From Nymphaea colorata (taxonomy: Eukaryota; Streptophyta; Magnoliopsida; Nymphaeales; Nymphaeaceae), in contig NC_045147.1 of NCBI RefSeq assembly GCF_008831285.2, forward strand, positions 20,464,581 through 20,528,580: a stretch of 64,000 nt of DNA. The letters run 5' to 3'. The notes beneath the pieces were generated by a model. That model was not told the origin of the DNA. It saw only the letters and a list, made by a program, of their open reading frames with translations, and did no database searches. Positions 14,989 through 24,076 of the stretch are shown here, in pieces (position 1 is the stretch's first letter; each line of letters starts with the position of its first letter). Both the position numbers and the translations under genes were made by a program.

Positions 14989-16981
14989 ATCTTATTATAA
15001 CTGAAAACAGCTTCCGCGTCCCAAACGCCCAGTATTCGTTTTGAGGCGCCTCATTCATGCACGTCAAGCCTGCACCACAGGTTATCGCTCGGGTCCCCAT
15101 CTCACTGTGTCTCTATTTTCTGATTAAAGTTTTTATCCGTCTTTTTTTTTTATCATATAGCTCTATTTTCGCTTTGTTTACTTTTTTTCTCAGCAGCATG
15201 GTAGAATTTAGCTAGCATAGGATTTATTCAACGTTGTATGTTGAATCAAATCGTGAAATTTCACGAGCATAGCGCATCGCTTCACCTTCTCGCACTCGAC
15301 AATATTGTATAATACTATGAATTGCTGGATAAAATTTGAAACTACAACCAAATCAATGAAATTGGGCAAATGTCCAAAAAAATTCTCAGAAGAAGACCTT
15401 GACAATAACTCAAATCCAAGCAAACAATTAAATACTAAAATAACATAAGAAATTTACCTCTCCACATAATCAGGCTCTCTTCTCGTTTTTATTTTTTGGG
15501 TAGCAAGATCAGGGTTAGGCAGAACCCTTCCAAATTATACCAACATAGCAGCACCCTGGAGCATTGGTATAAGAATTGGTCTAAACCAGCATGAATTGGC
15601 GAATAGACTCAATCATATGCAAGGGTCAAGTCCAAGAGTTTAAAAAATCCACCAATTTTCTGCATAACGGCTTTGACTTGGGAGTGAATCAGCCAATACA
15701 GACAGAATCACCCATCATTTAGCCCAACTCCAAGGATGCACTTACAACAGAAAAGAAAACAATATTTGAACAATTTTACAAACACATGTACATTCCATAA
15801 AAAAAGAACACAAACAAAATCCTTATAGTTTTTTTGCCAAAAAAGGAAAAGAAAGGAGAAAGGAAAAGCAAAAGCTCAAACATAAAGCTTGGATCATCGT
15901 AAAAGCCAAAATCTCACCAATGGCTAAAACCTTTCTATTTGAAACCCGAAAAGAAAGGCAAAGTTGTGAATCCAAGTTGATAGAAACCCAAACATAAAAA
16001 TGAAATCTCCTATATGTTCAAATCACTTCAAATATGATTACAAATGCATTGTAGTTTGATACGTTGAGAATTGGATATGTTTGTTTTTTTTTATTGTTCA
16101 AATAAGACAACTGATATATTGAAAATTGATTTCTCTAAAGTGAGCATGATTTCATATTAATTTTTTGAATTTTTTATTACATTTCTTTCCTATTTTTATT
16201 TGAATAATTTTCTAAAATTAAAAGCACATTCCTTAGTTAACTAAATTCACAAACAATTCAACCGATTCATTGAATCAATAGCCCATCCATATCAATTAAT
16301 CCACTTATCGAGCTCTTGACCCTCTTCAACTTGCTATTACATCCAAAATCCTAGCCAAGTGGACGAAGCACTTGACATGCATCTCCCTTGCACTTGCAGT
16401 TTGTGATGTTCATCATTTTACTAAATAATGTAAATCTCCCATTATTTTGATTTTAATAGGCATAGATGCTAGATTAACTTTTGTTGTAAATATTCTTTAC
16501 CAGTTTTATAGTTGTAAGGTATCATGACAGAAGTAACACAAACATCAAATCATCCCATACCTAATAGAACATAAATGCCAGAATAAAGATATAACAAGCT
16601 ATGACTGGATATAAGAGCTGCAAGATTCCTTGATAACATTAAATGACCTTGATTGTGAACAGCTGTGTGAGCTGCAGTACTCCTAAACTCAATACATTGG
16701 ACATGGTCCTCTCTAAATGTTGAGTCAAACTCTGTTGATGCTACAATGATCGATCAAATGTGATTGTGAAAAGTAGTAATCAGAGGTGAAGATAAGACAG
16801 ACACAGAATTAAATTACTTCATCTTGCCAAACAACTTCTGAAAATGTGAGGTGTCACGGACAGCCTAAGTTAAGAACTAATTCCATAGAGATTTGAAATG
16901 TAGCAACAGTGAGACACAAAAACCAGTGTGATGAGATGAAGCTGGCTAATGCATAGGCATGTACATGTACAGAGTTCTCAC

Positions 16982-17938
16982 CTTGCCAGCATGAACCATG
17001 CACAGCTTCAGCCAGTGCAATACCACCCTCACCAATATTACAGCTGAAAAAAGAAACAAATGAGACTGATATTTGCAACTCTGGAGCAGATAAATGTCGA
17101 AAAATATATACCTTGGCGTCAAACCCAATCCTCCAATCAATGCAGCACAAAGATCACTCATAATGCCTCCATAAAGGTTTGGCATCACCAACACATCAAA
17201 AAGAGAAGGATTTTCACAAGCTGGACGTACAGATCACTGAATTAACGTTCATTTAAGCCACACAATGAAAGTTTCCACTCAACTCAGAGTAACTAAGGTA
17301 CAATGCAAATTTGACAAATTGAAATACAATTTTAAAAAACTAAGAGATGGCTTGATGAAAAATAAGCAAATATGCAGTGTATAAATAGAATATGAATATT
17401 TTTGTTTTCATCATCATAGAATTAGCAACCGTATATACCATACCATCATAAAGCAATTATCAATGATGACTTCCTCATAATTGATCTCTGGATACTTTTC
17501 TGCTACCCCTCGGTAGCACTGCAACCAAAGAGAAGGGAAAGCTAAGTGAGATCAAGAGAGAAATCATCATCTCGAAATGGAAAGCAAATATAAATGTACC
17601 TTAAGAAAAAGTCCATCAGTCTTCCTCCTATTGTTGGCTTTGTGTATGGGAGAAACTTTTTTTCTTCCTTGGGTTTTACCATAGCGGAAAGCATATTCTG
17701 CAAATGTCAGACTAGCTTGTCTGGTAATGATTTTGAGACTTTCAACAACACCTCTAACAACCTGATTAGAAAAGAAAAAACTAACTGAAAAGCTCGAAAA
17801 AGAGGGCAATAGAAGAACAAGAGATTGGCATTGCTCCACAAAATTACCTGATGCTCCAGGCCGCTGTACTCTCCTTTCTCGTTCTCACGAATTGCCACAA
17901 GATCAACATTATCATATCAGGTTTTGTAAGCAGTAAAC
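16982..17938 (-). pseudogene. NAD-isocitrate dehydrogenase (catalytic subunit, IDH5-like) pseudogene, copy A
   Basis: Five exons with GT-AG borders are recognisable: 17848-17938, 17600-17761, 17444-17518, 17112-17220 and 16982-17043. They cover GEYSGLEHQ, VVRGVVESLKIITRQASL, AEKYPEI and [11 protein letters not shown] to [17 protein letters not shown], as in the mitochondrial NAD-IDH catalytic subunit, which oxidises isocitrate in the TCA cycle. Lesions: TGA at 17917-17919 where Arg is normal; a one-base deletion in the 17112-17220 exon (AAAAAT to AAAAT); loss of the metal-binding Asp (YGDI to YGGI); and an 11-base deletion replacing APDIA after AVHGS. The last lesion and the loss of two residues near FTAYK are shared with copy B. 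N-terminal and final exons are missing. It is not functional. Confidence 0.9.
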
Positions 17939-18883
17939 CTGAATTAGATGGATAGCATGAATCAAGGATTGCAGTTAGTAAAATTGAAATCAATGTGGGA
18001 AAAAGAGATTAATTGAACAACAAAATTAACTCCAGCAATTAGATGTAATGGCACAAACAACATAAAAAAGTCCACTTCACTATTTTTGTCAACTGACAAG
18101 GATCTTTATATATAAAAGGGAAACTCTTCATCCACTTGTACATTTTTATGGTACAGTAATATAAGGAGATATTTACACGTTACTAGTTTGTGATTCGCCT
18201 TTGCTTCAAAGAAGCTTTTTGCTCTGTAAAGAGTAAATATCTACCAAGAATAACCATCGTACATATACATAGATATGTACATAAAGGGAGAGAGAGAGTA
18301 AACCCCAGGTTTCGGTAATCCACAAATTGAAAAGATGATCCAAAGTGTCAGAACAACTTAGTTCCAAGTACATTTCTACCTTCCACTGACATTCAACACT
18401 TTTTCTATTTCCTATGAATTAGTTATGGCACACCTGAATATTCGGGAATAGCAATAAAATTATAAATGGAGAAGAACCAAAACCATGCAAAAGTGATCAC
18501 TTCTGTGTCATTTGATGTTTACCTACCAATTGTGCTAATTTCATCATCATTGGAAACTACAAATGGTAAGCAATTCAGGACAGGCAACATTCATCATATT
18601 TCAAGAGTAAAATGTGATAAGACGTACATATGCTTGCATTTTCTGAATTCATATTCTATTTTGCTTTCTGTCATCTTCATGGGTCCAGATCTAATCATGG
18701 TTCTTTCAGAGTGAGAACAATCCCTCAACTTTTCACTCTCAAATGACCAATTCTTGGAAAAGCTTCTATCAAATTAAACAGCTAAACCAAGAATCAACGA
18801 AATTGATGTATCAACATATATCCATAACAAAGCAGAATAAAAAAGGATGGAATAAAGAAAGCTTGTAGACAAAGTAACTATAC

Positions 18884-19172
18884 CGGAACACTCCAATGGA
18901 GAACCGCCCACATGACCATGTGCATTGAAGAACTCCTTCAACACCATCTCCTTGCAATTTTTTCATGCTTCAAACACCACTTCCTGCATGATTTCAATTT
19001 TCAAACGTCCATCACAGACTTGAAAGAATTTCCCTCCCTCAAATATCACCCAATATAATGACCTGTTACTTGGCCCATGTAAGCGGGTTCATCAAAAAGC
19101 GGCAAGACTTTAGCTGCGTTCAAAAAGATCAGATATGCCAAGGATGGGCTTGCATCCAGTAGCTCTACAAAT
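18884..19172 (-). pseudogene. probable MCM9 fragment (exons 2-3), unit A1
   Basis: Two exon-like blocks lie in order on the minus strand. 19070-19172 encodes FVELLDASPSLAYLIFLNAA...LPLFDE, and 18884-18983 encodes EVVFEAW...KEFLHAHGHVGGSPLECSG. Plant MCM9 has the pattern FAELxDxDxSLAxLIF...LPLFDEAA followed by KEFxHVRxxVSGSPLECPE near its N terminus, so this replication-helicase relative is the best match. In this unit TGG has become TGA in the second block (GAAGCATGA). The donor at 19,069 is intact. The identification is from memory of the family and is moderately sure. Confidence 0.55.
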
Positions 19173-19596
19173 CTACAAGCAGGAAAATGATTGATCACTA
19201 GAACAAATAAGATTTTTGGCCTTGGCCCATACCATGTAATATAACTAAGTGGGCCAAAATGTCCAATCATTAGCTGCAGTAATATCAATGTGGTACCATA
19301 TTCGAACACAAGATAATTTGCAAAGTCATAATTTTTCAGAAAAAGGTAAGCCAAAGGAGTTGGCTAACTAACAGGATCCATGTGCACATAACTCAACTGT
19401 GTAGCAGCAGGTTGCTGCTAAACTCAAATGGAATCACTATCTTTGGCTCTATTTCTCATTTTTACTGACTTCTTTATTCTAATTGTTACCATTATATTCA
19501 TATTTTTCCACAGTTTCGCAATTTTTTCCATCAAAAGTTTGACTTATACTTTAAGGTCAAGAACATATGGGATCTTGCAAATGCAAACACTCAAAT

Positions 19597-19599
<3 letters not shown>

Positions 19600-19634
<35 letters not shown>
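19600..19634. repeat. (GA)n microsatellite
   Basis: About 17 GA units at this point; the matching places in A2 (23,083-23,102) and B (47,104-47,122) have about 9-10. It lies just before the clathrin fragment and is the most length-variable site between the units. Confidence 0.95.
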
Positions 19635-19638
<4 letters not shown>

Positions 19639-19643
19639 ATTAC

Positions 19644-19770
19644 CTCTTCTCGACTTATCTACAAGGGTCTCAACATGAAGAAAAGAAGAAACCAAGAGTA
19701 TAAGGCCTTTGATAAAATCTTCAGGACACTCATCGTCTAAAAGCTTGCCAACAACTGAAGGAGATTTGCA
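19644..19770 (-). pseudogene. Clathrin heavy chain exon fragment, unit A1
   Basis: The minus strand reads [20 protein letters not shown] and then a degenerate version of SVRSLLPVEPLVDECEKR ending at an AGAG|GTAA donor. [16 protein letters not shown] is diagnostic for the clathrin heavy chain, the leg of the vesicle-coat triskelion. The second half is altered ([18 protein letters not shown]) and no neighbouring clathrin exons are visible. It is an isolated captured or duplicated exon. Copies: 23,109 and 47,130. Confidence 0.85.
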
Positions 19771-19788
19771 GGATTGACCACTCATCAA

Positions 19789-19790
<2 letters not shown>

Positions 19791-19819
<29 letters not shown>
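19791..19819. repeat. (AT)n microsatellite
   Basis: About 14 AT units. In A2 and B the same place is only ATATATAT inside a small palindrome AAGAATATATATATTCTT (about 23,254 and 47,275), so the array expanded in A1 or contracted in the others. Confidence 0.9.
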
Positions 19820-19822
<3 letters not shown>

Positions 19823-20606
19823 CAACACAACCGAAACTTAAATGCAAAAGCACATGCCAACTGAAAGAATGTATGCATAATACTCTAGGGAGAATAAAAG
19901 CAGGGCTAATAGACAAGCCATTGCTAAGTAGCCACATGTTGGTCCATTCATTGGCACATAAGCATGACAACAGCCTCATCTATAGAGCTCTAATTTGGCC
20001 CCCAGTGCCTACAAAGAGTTGGATGAACTTCATGTACATCCAAAATGCCAATGATTTATGATTAGGCAAAACAAGACATTTGACAACCATAGCCTACAAT
20101 AACGAGATTCCTACAAAGCTTGCTTTTAATCCTGTGAACAACCAAATCTAGTAAACTCTAGGAGGATAGCCTCATCTTATGTTCCCCAAGGGACAGATTT
20201 CAGATTTATTGGAAACAAGCTTGTAGTTGTTTCGTTGAAATAAAAAGATCAAGTAAAGAAAAAATAAGAAAAACACACTCTCTCTATGCCCATGAAATCT
20301 ACACAAGAAAGTAAAATGCCCACCATGGCAAAGACAAATCACCCCTCCATTCACACATGTAAGTTCTAGTCCATGCATTGCCTCCCATTCCGGATCTAAT
20401 CATGGTCCTTTCAGAGTGAGAACAATCCCTCTACTTTTCACTCTCAAATGACCAATTCTTGGAAAAGCTTCTATCAAATTAAACAGCCAAACCAAGAATC
20501 AACGAAATTGATGTATCAACATATATCCATAACAAAGCATAATAAAAAAGGATAGAATAAAGAAAGCTTGTAGAGAAAGTAACTATACCGGAACACTCCA
20601 ATGGAG

Positions 20607-21161
20607 TGTAAAGTCAGAATGTTGGCACAACCCACAGAACAAAAATAATCAGATTAGACGTGAGAACAAGGCAGCAGCAGGGTCAGCTTCATCATCATCT
20701 GGATCTAATGTTTCAGCAGACGTACAACAACTCCTCATGACAGCCCTGTCTAAGCTTCATTTGAAACAAAACGAGCAAGGAGAATGGTATGTGGACTCTG
20801 GAGCAGCAGCCCATGTTACTGGTGACGCAGGTAATCTCTCTAGTGCTCTCCCTTATTTAGATAAAGGCTCAGTTGTCACGGGAGATGGTTCCCATCACAC
20901 AATATCACACATTGGAAATGTACAAATTTCTATGGGCTCTTCTTCGATTCCATTAAAGAATGTTCTTGTTGTTCCAAGTGTCCAGAAAAATATTATTTCA
21001 GTGTCCAAGCTTATTGATGATACTCAATCCTCTGTTGAATTCACACCCTCTTCTGTTTATGTTAAGGCTGCTCCCTTTCCTCCATCGTCTTCTTTCATCC
21101 TCTCTTCTCAACATATCTGTTTTGCATACGGAGAGACGAGTACTTTGTGAAGATTCTTACA
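20607..21161 (+). repeat. 5' LTR of the copia derivative
   Basis: 555 bp, TGTAAAGTC to GATTCTTACA. It contains a 137-codon ORF (20737-21150) that is only the repeated protease part of the gag-pro frame and has no start signal of its own. The last 95 bp (from about 21,067) do not look like protease and probably are the original R-U5. Confidence 0.9.
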
Positions 21162-21174
21162 TGGTATCAGAGCC
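21162..21174 (+). other. primer-binding site, initiator tRNA-Met
   Basis: TGGTATCAGAGCC directly follows the terminal CA of the 5' LTR. This is the usual plant copia site, complementary to the 3' end of initiator methionine tRNA. Confidence 0.9.
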
Positions 21175-21381
21175 AGGTTGCATCGTCCTCCGGTGAGTGA
21201 TTTCAGTTTGATGTGATTAGCCCTAATCTGCCCTAAATTCTTTCTTTTCTAGCGTGATCATCCCTCTTTTCAGTTTCTGCCCTAAATCTTGCGTGATTTG
21301 CCCTAATTGATTTGCCCTAATCGTTGTGCCCTAATCTTCTCATCGTTTTGCCCTAATTTTTGTCGTTGCCCTAAATCAATT

Positions 21382-22818
21382 ATGGATCAGCCGACCCCCT
21401 CTCTTCTATCTTCCAGCTTTCTCTCCCAACTTATTTCACAAAAGCTGAATCATAGTAACTATTTGACTTGGAAACGTCAAATAGTCCCTTTTATCAAAAG
21501 TCATAGACTCTACGGGCATATCGATGGGACCACTCCAGCACCTCCTATGTATATTGACCGTGAAGTGAAGAAAACCGTAGTGGGAGATCAAGCTGCTGGG
21601 GCTGCGGCTATGAGTGAAATCAGATTTGAATATGAAACCATTACTGAAAATAATCCTGAGTATGAAGCTTGGCTGGCTCACGACCAGTCTCTTGTTGCCT
21701 ATATTACTTCTACTTTGTCAGAGGAAGTATTAGGAGGTATTGATGATGATTTAACAGCCCTAGAGTTGTGGTCTACCCTTGCCACCACGTATTCTCAAGT
21801 ATCCGAAGCACGTTTTCTGCAGTTAAGAAGGCAATTTCAGGACATCAAGCGTGGGACGCGTACTGTTTTGGAATATTTGAATGAAATTAAAAGTGTAAGT
21901 GATCAACTTGCTGCCATTGGACATCCCGTCAGCGACAAGGACAAAGTGCAACAAGCCTTGAGTGGACTGGGAACAGATTTTGATATGTTTTGCACAGCCT
22001 TGGAAGTCCTACCTATTCTTCCATCTTTCGAAGATCTCAAGGCTAAGTTATTCCAACACGAAGCTAGTCGTGTTCAGCGACAGAATTTGATTCCTTCCAA
22101 CAGTCACAATGTACTGATCACAGGGACACATGCATTGCAAGGGAATCGCACTCGTACTTGGATTCCTCAGGCAGGAATGGGAAGAGGGATTCTCCCAACA
22201 CCACAGGGCATGAATACTACATCTGCCACATCTAGAAGGGTTCCGACTTGTTTCTATTGCAACAAGAGGGGGCATGTAAAGTCAGAATGTCGGCACAACC
22301 CACAGAACAAAAATAATCAGATTAGACGTGAGAACAAGGCAGCAGCAGGGTCAGCTTCATCATCATCTGGATCTAATGTTTCAGCAGACGTACAACAACT
22401 CCTCATGACAGCCCTGTCTAAGCTTCATTTGAAACAAAACGAGCAAGGAGAATGGTATGTGGACTCTGGAGCAGCAGCCCATGTTACTGGTGACGCAGGT
22501 AATCTCTCTAGTGCTCTCCCTTATTTAGATAAAGGCTCAGTTGTCACGGGAGATGGTTCCCATCACACAATATCACACATTGGAAATGTACAAATTTCTA
22601 TGGGCTCTTCTTCGATTCCATTAAAGAATGTTCTTGTTGTTCCAAGTGTCCAGAAAAATATTATTTCAGTGTCCAAGCTTATTGATGATACTCAATCCTC
22701 TGTTGAATTCACACACTCTTCTGTTTATGTTAAGGCTGCTCCCTTTCCTCCATCGTCTTCTTTCATCCTCTCTTCTCAACATATATGTTTTGCATACGGA
22801 GAGACGAGTACTTTGTGA
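21382..22818 (+). CDS. copia Gag-protease polyprotein, truncated, runs into 3' LTR
   Basis: One open frame of 478 codons starts at MDQPTPSLL, chosen because copia Gag commonly begins just before a ...LNxxNYLTWK motif, here LNHSNYLTWK. An in-frame ATG at 21,307 lies in the leader and is less likely. Order: Gag capsid-like region (residues 1 to about 260, with the DUF4219/UBN2-type LWxxLxxxY signature as LWSTLATTY), CCHC zinc knuckle (C290, C293, H298, C303), then aspartic protease with catalytic WYVDSGAAAHVTG (D361). After KLIDDTQSSVEF the frame leaves protease sequence, reads 28 unrelated codons and stops. The frame crosses into the 3' LTR at the zinc knuckle, so the second half of the protein is LTR-encoded. 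The frame is free of stops, which fits a recent insertion. Confidence 0.9.
   Translation: MDQPTPSLLSSSFLSQLISQKLNHSNYLTWKRQIVPFIKSHRLYGHIDGTTPAPPMYIDREVKKTVVGDQAAGAAAMSEIRFEYETITENNPEYEAWLAHDQSLVAYITSTLSEEVLGGIDDDLTALELWSTLATTYSQVSEARFLQLRRQFQDIKRGTRTVLEYLNEIKSVSDQLAAIGHPVSDKDKVQQALSGLGTDFDMFCTALEVLPILPSFEDLKAKLFQHEASRVQRQNLIPSNSHNVLITGTHALQGNRTRTWIPQAGMGRGILPTPQGMNTTSATSRRVPTCFYCNKRGHVKSECRHNPQNKNNQIRRENKAAAGSASSSSGSNVSADVQQLLMTALSKLHLKQNEQGEWYVDSGAAAHVTGDAGNLSSALPYLDKGSVVTGDGSHHTISHIGNVQISMGSSSIPLKNVLVVPSVQKNIISVSKLIDDTQSSVEFTHSSVYVKAAPFPPSSSFILSSQHICFAYGETSTL
22264..22272 (+). promoter_or_regulatory. purine run acting as cryptic polypurine tract
   Basis: AAGAGGGGG, followed by CA, lies immediately before the 3' LTR start at 22,275 and encodes the Lys-Arg-Gly of the zinc knuckle. 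A purine run in this place is what primes plus-strand DNA in LTR elements. Its role here is inferred from position. Confidence 0.6.
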
Positions 22819-22829
22819 AGATTCTTACA
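22275..22829 (+). repeat. 3' LTR of the copia derivative
   Basis: 555 bp, same length and ends as the 5' LTR, with three visible base differences. Its first base lies inside the codons for Gly-His-Val of the zinc knuckle. Confidence 0.9.
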
Positions 22830-23108
22830 TGGAGAACCACCCACATGACCATGTGCATGCAAGAACTCCTTCAACACCATCTCCTTGCAACTTTTCCATG
22901 CTTCAAACACCACTTCCTGCATGATTTCAATTTCCAAACGTCCATCACAGACTTGAAAGAATTTCCCTCCCGCAAATATCACCCAATATAATGACCTGTT
23001 ACCCGGGCCATGTAAGCGGGTTCATCAAAAAGCGGCAAGATTTTAGCTGGGTTGATCTTGCAAATGTAAACATTCAAATATTGAGAGAGAGAGAGAGAGA
23101 AGAATTAC

Positions 23109-23236
23109 CTCTTCTCGACTTACCTACAAGGGTCTTAACATGAAGAAAAGAAGAAACCAAGAGTATAAGGCCTTTGATAAAATCTTCAGGACACTCATCG
23201 TCTAAAAGCTTGCCAACAACTGAAGGAGCATTTGCA
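23109..23236 (-). pseudogene. Clathrin heavy chain exon fragment, unit A2
   Basis: Same [15 protein letters not shown] block as at 19,644, with the donor at 23,108 kept. Upstream the sequence reads GCATTTGCAGG instead of GATTTGCAGG. Nearly identical to 47,130-47,257. Confidence 0.8.
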
Positions 23237-24012
23237 GGATTCACCACCCATCAAGAATATATATATTCTTGATCAACTGAAACTTACATGCAACAGCACA
23301 TGCCAACTGAAAGAATGTATGCATAATACTCTAGGGAGACTAAAAGCAGGGCTAATAGACAAGCCATTGCTAAGTAGCCACATGTTGGTCCATTCATTGG
23401 CACATTCAAGCCTGACAACAGCCTCATCTATAGAGCTCTAATTTGGCCCCCAGTGCCTACAAAGAGTTGGATGAACTTCATGTACATCCAAAATGCCAAT
23501 GATTTATGATTAGGCAAAACAAGACATTTGACAACCATATCCTACAATAACGAGATTCCTACAAAGATTGCTTTTAAACCTGTGAACAACCAAATCTAGT
23601 AAACTCTTGGAGGATAGCCTCATCTTATGTTCCCCAAGGGACAGATTTATTGGAAACAAGCTTGCAGTTGTTTCGTTGAAATAAAAAGATCAAGTAAAGA
23701 AAAAATAAGAAAAACACACTCTCTCTATGCCCATGAAATCTACACAACATGCCCACCATGGCAAAGGCAAATCACCCCCCCCCCCGTTCACACATGTAAG
23801 TTATAGTCCATGCATTGCCTCCCATTCCGAAGCAAGTACAGCTTCCAGTAACATAAACCAGTTCTTTGCAAATAGATAATTGGTGTTATCCCCAAGTTCT
23901 TTCATTTGGAAAAGAAACGTACTAAATCATTATGCAGGCAGTTTTTTGCAAAATAGACAAACTTCCCTTTGTAAACGCACAGAGCATTTGGTTGTCATTT
24001 CAACTGTCTTAC

Positions 24013-24076
24013 CTTGAGTCGCACCAGTGAACCCATCAAATGCCAGGTTACCAGGAGGTGCGTTAAGATGCACAAG
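24013..24076 (-). pseudogene. unrecognised exon-like block (LVHLNAPPGNLAF)
   Basis: A 64-base block bounded by CTAG acceptor and CAAG|GTAAG donor sequences encodes LVHLNAPPGNLAFDGFTGA. It looks like a real exon of a conserved protein, but I cannot place it. An identical block is at 48,036-48,099. Confidence 0.3.

Larger units (their letters stand above)
15716..20391. repeat. duplicated segment, unit A1 (matches 43,651-47,853)
   Basis: Aligned by eye, this block follows copy B base for base, with several substitutions and small indels per 100 bases in places. It carries IDH, MCM9 and clathrin remnants. It ends abruptly at about 20,391 after CCTCCCATTCC, where copy B continues with GAAGCATG, and jumps back to sequence equivalent to 18,688 and 46,643. 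A1 is more diverged from B than A2 is. It keeps a stretch (about 19,050-19,560) that A2 and B have lost. Confidence 0.85.
20607..22829 (+). mobile_element. Ty1/copia-derived LTR element with coding-sequence LTRs
   Basis: The element is 2,223 bp, flanked by a 5-bp target duplication TGGAG (20602-20606 and 22830-22834). Copy B has the empty site (CAATGGAGAACC near 46,849). Both LTRs are 555 bp and run TGTAA...TTACA. A primer-binding site abuts the 5' LTR. The interior holds gag and protease only; integrase, reverse transcriptase and RNase H are absent, so it must have moved with enzymes from another copia element. The LTRs differ at three visible positions (TTGG/TCGG, ACCCTC/ACACTC, ATCTG/ATATG), so the insertion is young. 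The LTR body is zinc-knuckle and protease coding sequence, with only about 95 bp at the end that is not. Confidence 0.9.
20589..22916 (-). pseudogene. MCM9 exon-3 fragment split by the copia element, unit A2
   Basis: The 100-bp exon remnant found intact at 46,838-46,937 is cut here into 20589-20606 and 22835-22916 by insertion of the retroelement, with TGGAG duplicated on both sides. Without the insert the block reads like copy B (no TGA, unlike A1). Confidence 0.6.

Noticed and set aside
19785-19979. ORFs with YIYIYIYI runs
   Set aside because: Translation of the (AT)n microsatellite.
20737-21150. 137-codon ORF as a separate protease gene
   Set aside because: It is the 5' LTR copy of the gag-pro frame and has no start context of its own.
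21215-21380. Interstitial telomere repeat
   Set aside because: The CCCTAA units are not in tandem, vary in spacing and are confined to the retroelement leader.
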